In this document: piece after piece, positions 1 through 11,049 of the stretch | How positions within the stretch are numbered: position 1 is the stretch's first letter | How the letters are laid out: the number at the start of each line of letters is the position of its first letter | Assembly (NCBI GenBank): GCA_003255025.1 | Contig: QANY01013389.1 | Coordinates: 721,451 to 785,450, forward strand | Length of the DNA: 64,000 nucleotides | Reading direction: 5' to 3' | Source of the DNA: Datisca glomerata | Taxonomy: Eukaryota; Streptophyta; Magnoliopsida; Cucurbitales; Datiscaceae | Made by a program: the position numbers and the translations under genes | Notes under the pieces: model-generated | The model's database searches: none | Told to the model about the DNA's origin: nothing | Seen by the model: the letters and a program-made list of their open reading frames with translations, nothing else

Positions 1-40
1 TAAAATCTTAGAAAATTTCAGGAGGAAATGACTTACTGTC

Positions 41-62
41 GTTTCTCACAGATCGCGCCAAC
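41..62 (-). other. Retrotransposon primer-binding site (Tat-type)
   Basis: Read on the minus strand, the bases directly after the LTR end are TTGGCGCGATCTGTGAGAAA. This resembles the TTGGCGCC...GTCTGTGGGAA primer-binding sites of many plant gypsy elements of the Tat group. It sits one base from the LTR terminus at 63, so it sets the element's orientation to minus. The element body must lie to the left of the window. Confidence 0.55.
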
Positions 63-836
63 TGTTGATGTCAAAATTTCAACAGTACATATGTCCTGCG
101 ATGATGGGTTATAAACCTGCACACTATAGATGAAAGATCCCAAAGAACGGGGATGCGGGGGGTGGTGTCTCTGCCTGAGTGCCTCCGATGCCTAAGTTAG
201 AAATGTAGAAGTATTTGTGCATAGGTTATATAAGTCTTATGTGAGCTTACCTTCTCCTTAGATTAGGGAGGGTATTTATGCCCAAGGTCTTACTTTGGCG
301 AGGTGTGTTGGAGAAGCTCATGTGATGTGATATTTTACTCCTATGAGAGAGTAAGGGAGTGACATTTAATGCCATTGTTCCCTGAATTGACATAAATAAG
401 GTGACATCTAATGTCGATGAACAGTTAAGTGATGTAAAGGAGGGGTGAGGTGACACAGGGGAGACTTGTGAGACATGGAGAGTGACGATTGGATAGTTAG
501 GCAGTGGGTCCAATCTCGCGGGGACACTTCAAACTTTGATTTAGGCTAGTAATGATTAAGGTGACATGAGGTTGCGATCTTCAGGCTGCCTAGGTAGAGA
601 TCCAACCTCCAGACTCCCGAGCTCTTGGTCTGGTTCAACTCATGTTGAGGCATTCCCTCTCCAGAGCTTCTGGTTTACCTTCACTGCCCTCCAACTCTGG
701 TCGGGGCGATTAGATAGCGTGTCTTGTTCTGAAGGGAGCTCTGGCAAACTCGAGCAGTGGGAAGGTCTAACAGATTTCCCACATGGAGAGAGACGCGTGT
801 CATTTTCTCATTGGGGTGCGATAAATACCCATAACA
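63..836 (-). repeat. 5' LTR of a minus-strand gypsy-type retrotransposon
   Basis: On the minus strand this 774-bp segment starts TGTTATGGG and ends GACATCAACA, giving TG...CA termini, and is followed at once by a primer-binding-like site. A TATATAA motif lies near 225-232, about 165 bp from the LTR end, as expected for a U3/R boundary. The open frames inside it (for example 247-513 minus and 566-841 plus) resemble no protein I know and are treated as chance frames. The bounds are inferred, because no second LTR copy is in the window. Confidence 0.5.
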
Positions 837-1081
837 CCTAGAATCTTAAAAAGCACATTGATTCATTGCATTGGAGAAACTTTAAATTTCACAAATACCC
901 TTGATTTTGCATTATTTGATTTATTGAATTTCACACCATGAAACTTCATTAGTTGCCCGAAGAGTCTATAATTTATCTGATCTATCTAAACAAGTGTAGT
1001 AGATGCACTAGCAAAATTTTTGCTACAATTAATAAATTTTATCCTTATTGTTGCAACGGGTATACAATGCAGAGTGACGAT
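837..1081. other. Gene-free spacer with PBS-like tail
   Basis: AT-rich sequence with no credible coding frame. Its last 13 bases, read on the minus strand as ATCGTCACTCTGC, resemble the GGCGACTCTGC primer-binding motif of Ogre/Tat elements and abut the LTR that starts at 1082. The rest shows nothing I recognise. Confidence 0.4.
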
Positions 1082-2345
1082 TGGTTAAGACTATAAAATA
1101 TATTTGGAGTCCCCATCAATCAAATTAAAATGTTATTGGTCACATAATTTTAAAATATTTGGTCTACGAAAATTCAGATTTGGTTAAGAAATCTTTTGTA
1201 CATGGGGAATGTGTTAGTACCCCCAACACCCGTTGTGACACTGTGATCAATTTTGTCAAATGCTATAATTATTAAAATGATCCTTTTTTTAAATTTCAAT
1301 TTTATTTCTCATTATATCCTCTCTTGCATCAAGATTGCGACAAACTCATGACATCAATGAGTGGTACGGAAGTCATTGGAAAAACTTAGTAAGTTTATTT
1401 ACAAAAAATACTTTTAGTGAATGAATGTCTAGAACTTTGGGGAATAAAGTCAGACTTATGAAAATAATTCCTATTTAAAAATCTTGAGAAAATCAGACTT
1501 TTGATATTTCTCAAAATATCATTTTAATAGATCATGTACATATAAACTTATATTTTTGAAACAATTTAAATTGCAGAAATCTTGTTAGAAATCAAACTCG
1601 AACTTCTGGTATTGATTTCTTGCATCTTGAATGTTGGAATTGGACATTCAATATGTCTAAATCTCGTCGTCGGAATTTTTGAAGTATTAAAATCCAAATA
1701 GCATAACGTGATTTTACACACTTGTTATAATGTTGAATATTATGTATTGGTTGAATTACTAAAATGACAAATATCCGGTAACTAGGAAAAATAATTAATA
1801 GAGAAACATATGATTTACCAACAAAGAATAAACTAAAATAATATATATGACATAAAAATAAAAATAAAATGAAAAAAGGATGTACATATACTATTGAAAG
1901 TCCCTGTACAAGTTTAAAAAAAGAAAAAAAGAAAAAGGAAGTCCCTGTACATGAACAAAAGTGCTAAATATCATTAGATGTTGACAAGTCAAAAAACTTT
2001 GAAAAAAAACAACTCAGAAAACTTATTTCAACATGCAAAAATATATTAAAAAATGATTTGAACCTTGAGATGTTCAACACATAATATTGAACTCAGAGTA
2101 TACCTCAACAACAAAAAGTTTATATGTTTTCTTACTTTACTTCTCTTTGCTAAAACAATTTACTATTTAATACTTTTTTAATAATTTTTATTTTTATTTT
2201 TTTCGTTTTTTATATTTTTATTACTTTCTAGTTATTTGGAGATTTTCATATTTTTAGATTTTGGGTATTTTTTGGGGTCTAATTTTAGGCCAAAAAATAA
2301 AATGGGTATCAAAGATAATGAGCCAAACAAAATACAGTATCTACA
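1082..2345 (-). repeat. Tat/Ogre-like LTR, copy A
   Basis: This is a diverged copy of 19907-21446 in the same orientation. Shared blocks include the region of 'tttggtctacgaaaa', the 'gtgttagtaccccc' block, and the far end where both copies have 'aggccaaaaaataaaatg'. On the minus strand the segment begins TGTAGATACTGTATTTTGT, typical of the starts of Ogre-like LTRs. The PBS-like bases just below 1082 suggest a 5' LTR whose body is deleted or off-window. Alternatively it could be the 3' LTR partner of 19907-21446, but no target-site duplication supports that pairing. Confidence 0.55.
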
Positions 2346-2494
2346 TCTTCTTACATTTATTCACTCTCCTAAATTTAGGAGTTGTACTAAGGAGTGGATT
2401 AGTAGTTTGATCAGCATGGGAAATGACTGCGTGGATAAGTGGATTGGAGACATCGACCGATATGAGTTCTATCAAAGGACAAAAAATTAAAATG

Positions 2495-3440
2495 AACTTG
2501 TAGATGCAGGTTTCGACCTCGACACAAGTTGTGTTCAATTTAACCAGAATGATTTGAAATGAAAACATTCCTTGGATAGACGCACGCTTCGACCTCGACT
2601 CAATTCGGGTTCGATTTAACCTAGACATAGGCATTAACCTCGACTTAATTTAGATGGGATTTAACTAAAGATATTTAAAATGAAAGTGGCCTAGATAGAC
2701 ACAAACTTCGACCTGAATTTTTTTTTAGAATGAAGATGGATAGACATAGGATTCGAACTTGACTCAATTTGGATTTGATTTAACAATATAGATTTGAAAA
2801 TGAATACGGACCTAGATAAACAGAGTCATCAACCTCAACTCAATTCAGATTCAATTTTATTTAAGATATTTGAAATGAAATTGACTTGGATACACACGGG
2901 CTTCGACCTAGGCTCAATTTAGATTCAATTTAATTGAAGATATTTGAAAGGAAAAAGACTTAGATAGACCCATGCTTCGACCTCGACTCAATTCAGGTTC
3001 AATTTAACTGAAGATATTTTAAATGAAACGCATACGGTAGACATAGGCTTCGACCTCGACTAAATTTGATTTCGATTTAACTGAAGATATTTGAAATGAA
3101 ATGGATCTAGATAGACATAAGTTTTGACCACGACTCATTTTGGCTTTGATTTACTCGAAGATATTTGAAATGTAAATGAACTTGGATAGACACAAGCTTA
3201 CACCTTGACTCAATTTAGGTTCAATTTAACATACGATATTTGAAATGAAACAGGCCTGGATGGATGCCGATTTTGACAATGACTCAAATCGAAACAAATA
3301 TGTTTGAAATAAAATAAACTTAGATAGAACTCAATTCAGGTTCGATTTAAGCGAAGATATTTGAAATGAAACGAGCCTGGTTAGACAAGCATCGAACTTA
3401 ACTTAATTTGAGTTTGATTTAACTGAAAATATTTGAAAAG
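2495..3440. repeat. 74-bp minisatellite array
   Basis: About 13 degenerate tandem copies of a 73-75 bp unit. The marker 'cttcgacctcgactcaat' recurs at 2901, 2975, 3048, 3122 and 3197, followed each time by 'ggttcgatttaac', 'gaagatatttgaaatgaaa' and 'gacttagatagacac'. One copy near 3300-3360 is shortened. The array lies just outside LTR copy A. Neither strand gives a continuing protein frame. Tandem arrays near the 3' end of Tat/Ogre elements are known, so it may be part of such an element. Confidence 0.85.
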
Positions 3441-3999
3441 ATGTTCGACCTGATTTATGAAAGCTTCATATATTAGCAAGAGTTGGATCAATGCAGGATC
3501 CAACTATTGTAGTGAGTCTTCTAGACGTTAAATGGATTTTATTAAATGTTTTATGTAGTTGAACTGTATTAAAGCAAGTAGTGCAATGCATGTATACTTT
3601 ATATAATTCATGACTATTAATGAGAATGTGAGGAGTTCACTATGTGCATGTTATGCATGCTTGTGCATATTTTATTAAAATCTTGTGATGGTTTTTTTTT
3701 GAAAATTGGCATTGTTGTCATCTCCATCATCCTTCCATACAATCGTTTGGCATAGGATCTTCAATTGACAATGGATATTGAGCATATTATAGAGAAAATT
3801 GTGCATTTTTCTATACTGGCTCATACCCTAATACTCAGCATTTTTCAATGGCGGAGACAAACAAATGATTTTTCTTATTTTGCTTCTTTTGTTTGCTTCC
3901 AAATATGTAAAATAATCAATAGTGTTCTTTTGAGCTTTCTCTAATGGGCATATTGCCTTGTAACTATAGTCATACCTTCTTGCTTCTTTTTTGGGTCAT
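3441..3999. other. No gene seen
   Basis: AT-rich sequence between the minisatellite and the gag remnant. Minus-strand frames are short and broken. It probably belongs to the same decayed Tat-like element, but I recognise no domain. Confidence 0.5.
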
Positions 4000-5007
4000 C
4001 AATATCAGGTATGATGATTAGTTCATTAACATGTTCACCTTGTGGAGTGAAAGTTTTATTGTGGCCATGGTCTTGTGTTAGAATATTTTATCAAGTATTC
4101 TCGAAATGCATAATCTCTTGGGCATTTGGAAACAAGTAGTGTTGCATGTTTACTGGTAGTGACGGAGCATGCTGAAATTGGTCTGTCCAATGACGTTGAT
4201 GGGTCGGAGTGAACCCATAGGGGTAAAGTGATATATCATTTTCAATTGATCATGCAATAATTGTGCCATTGGCAGATTCTCAGAACAAGCTTTTCCTTTG
4301 CTAGCGATGAAGAGTTCTAGGACTCTAGCCATTTGCTCATTCAACTCTTTAATTTCTTATTTCGGTTCCTCTCGTGATCGCTTTCTCTCTTACTCATCAA
4401 TATTTCTAACTTGAGCTCGTGTTCTATAAGAATGATGAAGTTAATGAGCTATATTAAAATTGATATCTTATAATGCAATAAATCAAACTAATTAGCTTAT
4501 TATTTTTAGGTTTGTTTCTAAATAAATAAATCTTTGTATGCCACAAAGAGAAAATTTAAATAAATATAAAAATATGACAATAAAGGAATCAAATACAGAT
4601 GCAATAAATGAAGATAATAAAATCTTTCATTTCAAAACAACGTAGCAATCTATTATATTTCAATCAGAAAAATTTGCTAGTGTAACCTAAATCTTTGCGC
4701 ATCATCATTAAAAATCAATCAAATCACTCCTATTTGGGTGAATGAGAGATACTTTTGCTTCCAATATTGTAGCATCCTCCGTATCATCTATGCCTTTCTA
4801 GCCATGCCTCTAAATATATTCATCATTCGTTCATATTGATGGTGAATCACTTGATAATTCTGCCTAAAAATCTCTCATTCCCTTTGTATTGCTTCATTAT
4901 CCCTGTTCATTGTCTCCATCGCCCTTTCGCACGCTTTTTCTTATTTTTTAGATGCTGATTGCTCTTTCACGTTCATTCATCTCATTAGTTCATTCGAACA
5001 CTTGAGT
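4000..5007 (-). pseudogene. Tat/Ogre-like gag, C-terminal part (decayed)
   Basis: The minus strand holds broken frames of the charged coiled-coil and linker part of a plant gypsy gag. A 64-residue frame at 4150-4344 contains ENLPMAQLLHDQ followed by a proline/threonine segment ending in QTNF. Upstream (4680-5000) a second frame with QNYQVIHHQYERM resembles the long helical region of these gags. Several stops and frameshifts are present. It is homologous to 15640-17100. The gene was cut at 5007 by the chromovirus insertion and continues at 17799, which places the N-terminal gag part at higher coordinates. Identification rests on composition and remembered family features. Confidence 0.6.
5003..5007. 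repeat. Target-site duplication TGAGT, left copy
   Basis: The five bases before the chromovirus LTR are TGAGT. The same five follow the 3' LTR at 17794-17798. This fixes both ends of the 12.8-kb element. Confidence 0.9.
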
Positions 5008-7259
5008 TGTAACATTCCTACCTGGTGGTCGATTGGGATGGGAGCATTTTTATGTTAATATCTTGGGATTATAACTTTAGCCCTTATATCTAATATTGAT
5101 GTTACATTATATTTTAATCATGTGGTATAAAGTATTTTTTATATTTGAGGGTTCCCTTTGCGAATTTAAAAAAAAATTAGGAGACAAAGTGCAATTTTGA
5201 ATCTTACTATATCCCTTTCACGCCTAAGTCTATGTGTAAAATGCATGTGCATTTTATTTATATTACGTGCATGTTATTTAGTTTTATTTTTTGTTATTTA
5301 GGTTATAGTATTTTTGGGAATTTATTTTTATACCGTTTTGTTAGGGGGGAAATTATTTCTAGGGTTGGTTTTATTTTGATTCTTATTAGTCTATTATGGA
5401 GACAATAAAATTAAGGTTTAACCTTCCCTCTTCCCCCTTTGCTTGGCCGACACCCCCTTCCCCACCTTAGGAAATGAAATTTTTCTTTCCTAAGCATAGA
5501 TTCCTTATCGCATGGTTTAAGGTTATAGTTTAGTAAGTTTCCTTTGTGTGTGACCAAGTGTATTTGGTTTCTTTTTCTCTTTGCCTCATTTTCACCTCTC
5601 TCCCCTCTCTTTTGGTTGGACGGCACTCCTCTCTCTCCCCTCTCTTGTGTGTTGTGCGACAACACTTATCTCCCTCCTCCTCATTTGTGTTTGACATTCA
5701 ACTTGTCTCTTCCCCCCTCATTCGTACGACATCTTTCTCTCCCTCACTCTCATGCAAACCCCCCTTTCACGACAACCCCTTCTCTTGCTTACCATCTAAG
5801 AACCTTAAAAATTAAGGAGGGTTAAGCTCTAGGCAGTGGCGGTTATGGCATATGACGTGGGTCGTGTTTATTCGGATCGCGCTTTCGGTAAACTCATATT
5901 GTCCTCTTTTTTCAACATAAATTATATTGTTTTGATTCACATGTTTTAGGAATAGTTCTGGATAAGAGTTAGACTAAAATACATATTTTGATTATTTATG
6001 TTCCATAAATTGTTTTCAATAAGGAAAAAATCTGAGTTTTTCATAGAAATTGGAAGTTTTGGGAATATCTGTACATAGTAAAAACGAATTGAGGTTTTGG
6101 AACCCAAACGAAGAAGTTTGAAACTGAAATTGTTAGGGTAGATTCTTAACATATTGAAACGTGTACTCTAAAAACTTTTAGTGCTAGTTTCAATTTTTAG
6201 ATATTGTATCGTACTGAGTAGTATAGTGCTATTTGTTTCAAAAGTTTCACTTTTGTAAATTCTTATCCAGAGAAATGGTAAGTGAAATCTTACATATGTA
6301 ACTGCCCGCCAGCTTTGATGTGTTTGAAAATTGTAGAATAATTTCTGATTTTTTCTTGTTTGGTTATTATTTTGTGATGTATTCATTTTGTTATTATCCT
6401 TCATTACGAATGATAATGTATTATATGGTTTTGAAACTTGGTAAAAAATAAGATATAAGATATGAAAGACTATTATACATCTTGTAAAGTAAAATTCTGT
6501 GTGCCATTAGAGCCACCTACCCACCAACTCTGTTATGGGTTGACTTGTCCTTCGGGAAAGGTTTATGTGTTACCTCGTTCTTCTGGATAGGGTTTGTGAA
6601 TATGATCTTATTAGTCTTGTGGGAAGGTATTATTGCAACAGGTTCCACCTTCGTGAAGGTGCGAAATGGTACTTGCGAGAAGTGTTACTTGTATGTACCT
6701 TACAAACTATCGTATCTTACCGACGTGTAATTCTATTCTGGTTTGGGTCCGGTTGTAAGTTCTAACGGAAGTTGGACAGCATCTCTATATGGAAAAATAT
6801 GAATTATCTGAATGAATCGTAAAACTCTATAAAATGAAATGACTTGCCTTTTATATGTGTGCTTTGTGTGATGTTATGTATGTAGGGTTTTACTTACTGA
6901 GTATATTTTTATACTCACTCTGTTTTATTTTTTAAAATTTTAGATAAGGATGATGCTTTCATTTCGGATGCAGTCTAGTATATCTGGCATGGGACTATAG
7001 TCAAAGTTGTTTTGGAAACATTAGAAGTTTTATTATGTTTTGTTAAAGTTTAACTACTTTTATTTATTTTCTTTTGTTAGACAATTATGACGTAGTAATC
7101 TTCCGTATATGACATTTTGAATTTCTTCGTAATAAATTAGACTATGTTTAAGTTTCAATTTTCAACGTGATTAGTTTTAAAAAAAATTACCTAGATTCCG
7201 TGAGATTTATTTGCATAAACTATTAAAGAAAATTTTGGATAAATTTCCAGGTTGTTACA
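5008..7259 (+). repeat. 5' LTR of Tekay/Del-type chromovirus
   Basis: A 2252-bp LTR with the inverted termini TGTAACA...TGTTACA. It aligns with 12873-13899 and 17155-17793. A TATA-like box is mutated here (accatctaag at 5791) but intact in the 3' copy (accatataag at 13660), which places the U3/R boundary near 5820. The pyrimidine-rich stretch 5570-5780 gives overlapping open frames on both strands; these are LTR sequence, not genes. A related LTR lies on the minus strand at 43194-52440. Confidence 0.92.
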
Positions 7260-7261
7260 GT

Positions 7262-7273
7262 TGGTATAAGAGC
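7262..7273 (+). other. Primer-binding site, initiator Met tRNA
   Basis: TGGTATAAGAGC lies two bases after the LTR end. It matches the complement of the plant initiator tRNA-Met 3' end (TGGTATCAGAGC) with one change. This is the usual primer of chromoviruses and many copia elements. Confidence 0.9.
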
Positions 7274-7419
7274 ATATACGATTCTGTAGACAAGTTCATT
7301 TATTCAAAATTTTTCCGAATTTTGAGTCAATCGACGATATGATTTTATTGAAATTCTTTCTGAATTTTAGAAGTCCATACTAGAATTTAGGGTTGTGATC
7401 TATCTGTGTCTAGGAATCA

Positions 7420-8051
7420 TTGCTGAGTTATTGGAATGTGACACTGATTGAATTGTGTGATTGTCTAGCTATGAATTTTTCAAATGACTCTGGATGGGCT
7501 GTTAGTGACGGAGAAATGTTTGACGTGGGGTCCAATTTCTCCTCACTCCCTATCCCTACGAGATTTACAAGAAGGATGATATTGGACCCGAATCGTATAT
7601 CTATGGTTATTGTCTCGAATCCACGGATAGTCTGGAGGGGAGAACATAATCGTGCTTCAACACCGAGTGTAAGGAGACAATATCCTCTGATAGCTAGAGT
7701 TTTTCCCCGAGAGGTGGGAATTCAACATTTTCAAGTGAGACATATATACGTTTGGGATGAGTCGGTTGGGTCTAACTATGAGGAGGTTACCGAACGCTTA
7801 CATGTCATTCCTAGATGACCACCAGGACGGGTTTCTGCCGTTAAGGACTTTCCACCTTACTGAGCCTCAATGTTAACATTATCCCGAAAGTCCCTAAACC
7901 AGAGGAAGGACAAAATGAAGATCCATGGGAAGTCCTAGAGGAAGATCTAGAAGAGGATTCATAAGAAGTCCCAGATGAAGATTTCCACGAGTTTTTACGA
8001 TTTCTATGGATAGTATGGACTAAGGATTTTGTTTTTATTGTCCTTTGCATT
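7420..8051 (+). pseudogene. Extra ORF upstream of gag (broken)
   Basis: A 133-codon open frame (7420-7818) is followed in frame, after one TGA, by a segment reading GRVSAVKDFPPY. A shift into another frame then gives an acidic tail containing PKPEEGQNEDPWEVLEEDLE (about 7880-7960). It is therefore one decayed frame of roughly 200 residues between the PBS and gag. The SAV(R/K)DFPP core resembles a motif in SUVH histone methyltransferases and in some plant retroelement leader proteins. I do not recognise the whole protein, and its function is unknown. It could be a lineage-specific accessory ORF or a captured host fragment. Confidence 0.45.
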
Positions 8052-8249
8052 AATGATAGTGTTAACTTTGTTTAGTATGTCTCTTTTACTGAAAAGTGTT
8101 TAAACACTCCGGTAGTGACTTTTATAATTAAAAAAATATATAATAAAAAGAATTTATATTAGTAATAATAATAACTATTTTTAACTTAGACTTTTTGGTG
8201 CACTACGAAAATATATGTGTTTGTCTTTGCTCACCCTCAATCGACATAT

Positions 8250-9156
8250 ATTCAGTACGGCACCACCAGAGAAGGAATGACGTGTCGATGAGGAACAAGA
8301 GGCCACTGAGACCATCTGTGGTCTGCTTCAAGAGCTTATTGGGTGCAGGGAAAGAAGTTCCCAATCAAGAGCGTCGTCCTAGGAACATCGCCTATATTGT
8401 GGAGCAATTTTGAAAACTGCAGCCACCATCCTTTGATGGAACCACGGCTAATCCTCTATTGATGGAGGACTAGATTGAGGAGATAGAGACTGTTTTCTTC
8501 TTATTGGTGTGCACTGACCAACAAAAGATTTCTTGCACCACTTTCATGTTGAAAAAGGATGCTTGTCGGTGGTAGGCGATGACTCAACGAATTTGACCTC
8601 GTTCAAGGAATTGTTCTATGAGAAGTATTTTCCTGTCATGGTAAGGCAACATAAGGAGGCAGAAATCATATAGCTGACGCAAGTTACTATGACTCTCATG
8701 TAGTATGAGAGGAAATTTGAGGACTTATCACGTTTTACCCCACATCTCATTAATAACTAGGAATGTAAGGCCCAAAAGTCTGAGTATGGACTTAGACCAG
8801 ATGTACAGAAGTATGTCAGGGTTCTTAAGCTTAAGACTTATGTAGAAGTGCTACAAGAATCACGTCCTATATGAGAATAGTGGTTCTTCAAACCCTGCTA
8901 ATCACCATGACTCAAACCCCTATAAGTGGAAGTTTTTGGGGAGTTCTAGTTAGAAGAAGGATTGTTCCAAGAAGTTTCAGACCAAGATGGGGTTTCAGAC
9001 TTGTGGTACATAAGGAAGGAATCATGTGGGGCAATGCTTCAAAGTGACTGAGGCTTCTTTCCATTGGGAAAGACCAAGCTTTTTCTGAAGAACTGCCCTT
9101 ACGTGAGAGACAAGCCCGACGATCAATAGGCTGGGAACGGACCCAAAGCACAAGGG
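8250..9156 (+). pseudogene. gag: Chromovirus gag (decayed)
   Basis: Gag forms the virus-like particle and binds element RNA. Frames broken by about a dozen stops show the plant Tekay gag order: PPSFDGTTANP near 8430, then a segment with ELFYEKYFPVM near 8610, a stretch with YERKFEDLSRFTPHL near 8705, and GLRPDVQKYV near 8800. A zinc-knuckle relic follows (QTCGT...NHVGQCFK near 9000-9045; the second knuckle's cysteines are lost). It lies directly upstream of the protease frame, as in a gag-pol polyprotein. It is not functional. Confidence 0.85.
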
Positions 9157-9483
9157 AAGGTCTACACCATGACTAAGACAGATTTGGAAGATGCTTCGAA
9201 TGTGGTGTCAGGTTTATTTCTCATTCATAGAGTTGCTGCATTTGTGTTGTTTGATTCTAGCTCTACGTATTCCTTTATTTATGCTAAGTTCTCTAAGATA
9301 TTAAATGTGGAGATAGTACCTCTTGAGGTTAAGCTATGTGTGTCCACCCTTTCGAGGGGTATTCTGTATGCACACAAGGTGATCAAGTGTTGTTCTGTAG
9401 AGATTGTTCATAGAATGTTGGAGGCTACTCTTACTCTGTTGAGTATGCATGGCTTTGATGTTATTTTTAGAAGGATTGTCTAG
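9157..9483 (+). pseudogene. Retropepsin-like protease domain
   Basis: Open for 104 codons from 9169. Chromovirus protease landmarks are visible: an N-terminal TMTKTDLEDASNVVSG, then LFDSSSTYSFI where the family has a DSG-type active site, and FDVIF near the end. The catalytic Asp is kept, but Asp-Ser-Gly has become Asp-Ser-Ser, which should abolish or weaken activity. The frame stops at 9483, before the usual link to RT. It would normally cleave the gag-pol polyprotein. Confidence 0.85.
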
Positions 9484-9614
9484 CTTCTAATTATGAAAAT
9501 TTAATTTGTCATGAACGAGAGGTATTGTTTAACACTTCGGGCAAGTCAAGCTTCAAATTTAAAAGATTGCGATTTCTTGCGCTACCTCAAATGTCATCCC
9601 TGTGATACAAATCA

Positions 9615-10410
9615 TTGATTAACAATGGTTGTATAGGCTATTTAGCTAGCATGTTGGACACACATAAGTTAGAGTTAGAACTGAACGATATAAATGTGGT
9701 TAAAGAATTCTTAAAGGTTTTTCCTGAGACGTTGCCAAGTGTACCACCCATTAGAGAAGTGGATTTCAAGATTGAGCTAGTTCCTGGGATAGCCCCATAT
9801 CGTGTGGCACATGTGGAGATGAAAGAGCTTAAGGAAAAACTATAAGATTTATTGGACAAGAGCTTTATTCGCCCCAGTGTCTCACCCTAGGGAGAACCCA
9901 TTCTCTTTGTGAAGAAGAAATATGGATCCATGAGGCATTGTATTGACTATAGAGAGTTGAACAAAATTACCATTAAAAATAAGTACTCTATGCGTCAAGT
10001 AAAATATTTGTTTGAACAACTTCTGAAGCTTTTGTTTTCTTAAAAATTGACTTGCGATCTGGGTCCCACTAACTAAGGATAAAGAAGGATGACATACCAA
10101 AGATTGTTTTTCATACTCGGTATAGACATTATGAGTTTTTGGTCATGCCTTTTGGTTCGACCAATGCCCCTGCTGCATTCATGGACTTGATGAATCAAGT
10201 TTTTCATGATTTCTTAGATCAATTTGTCATTGTTTTCATAGATGACATCCTAATCTACTCTAAGTCTTAGGGAGGACATGAGAAACATCTCAAAATCAGA
10301 CTTCTGATTTTAAAGGATCATAGGTTGTATGCCAAGTTTAGTATGTGTGACTTTTGGTTATCTAAGATTGGCTTTTTGGGACACGTAGTTTCTAAGTGGA
10401 TCTAGCAAAG
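9615..10410 (+). pseudogene. Chromovirus reverse transcriptase (decayed)
   Basis: The frame starts with residues matching the pre-RT linker (VKEFLKVFPETLPSVPP), then [32 protein letters not shown], and after a frameshift [20 protein letters not shown]. The catalytic box [10 protein letters not shown] is intact at about 10231-10260. It ends with IGFLGHVVS. The domain order and the F-I-D-D box are typical of plant Ty3/gypsy. At least two frameshifts and several stops make it inactive. Confidence 0.92.
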
Positions 10411-10439
10411 ATAGAAACCGTAATGAACTGGAAGCGCAC

Positions 10440-11043
10440 AATAAGGAATGTTGATTAAGTTGATGAGAGAGAATGCACAGAACATGTGATCAGAAGAGTG
10501 CAAAAAGAGTTTCCAAGAATTTAAACAAAGATTAGTATCGGCCACATTCCTTACTGTGCGCTCTAGGAGTGATGGATTGGTCACTATAGCCATGCCCCAT
10601 GAGTGGGCTTTGGTTATGTTTTGATGCAGCATTGGAAGGTTATAGCCTATACGTCCCGAAAACTTTAAAGTTACGAACATAACTATCCAACCCATGATTT
10701 GGAACTTGTAGTGGTAGTTTTTACACTGAAGATTTGGTGTCATTATCTCTATGGATCGAGGCTAGAGATCTAGACGGTTCATAAGAGTCTGAATTATCTT
10801 TTCACATAGAAGGAGCTTAATATGAGGCAACGTAGTTCGTTATAGTTGGTTAAGGACTATGATTGTGTGATTAACTACCACCCTGGAAAAGCAAACATGG
10901 TGGCGGATGCACTAAGTAGGAAATCGAGCTCTCTAGCAACCCACATTTCCACACAGAAATTCATTCAGGATGATATAAAAAGTTTGGAGTTCGAAGTCCT
11001 TGTCCAAAATGCTTCAACTATACTTGGTCAACTGATGGTGTGA
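10440..11043 (+). pseudogene. RNase H domain and RT-integrase linker
   Basis: Plus-strand frames carry VLMQHWKVIAYTSRKL, then [18 protein letters not shown] and, near the end, DYDCVINYHPGKANMVADAL followed by SRK. This is the hallmark end of the chromovirus RNase H. The early part (10440-10560) is scrambled by frameshifts, and several TAG stops follow. The last 65 codons are open and run into the linker before integrase. Confidence 0.88.
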
Positions 11044-11049
11044 CCTACA

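Noticed and set aside
478..491. Second PBS-like motif matching the one at 1071
   Set aside because: A 14-base match (agagtgacgattgg) inside the first LTR with no LTR terminus beside it; probably chance.
5411..5825. Overlapping open frames on both strands at 5411-5825, and similar ones at 13455-13692
   Set aside because: They lie in the pyrimidine-rich part of the two chromovirus LTRs, differ in reading between the two copies, and show no protein family pattern.
6545..6765. Two overlapping 60-66 codon frames
   Set aside because: The same sequence recurs as LTR in 17155-17300 and on the minus strand near 43800, where the frames are not kept.
7819..7863. SUVH histone methyltransferase gene
   Set aside because: Only one short motif (SAVKDFPP) matches; no YDG, pre-SET or SET domain is present.
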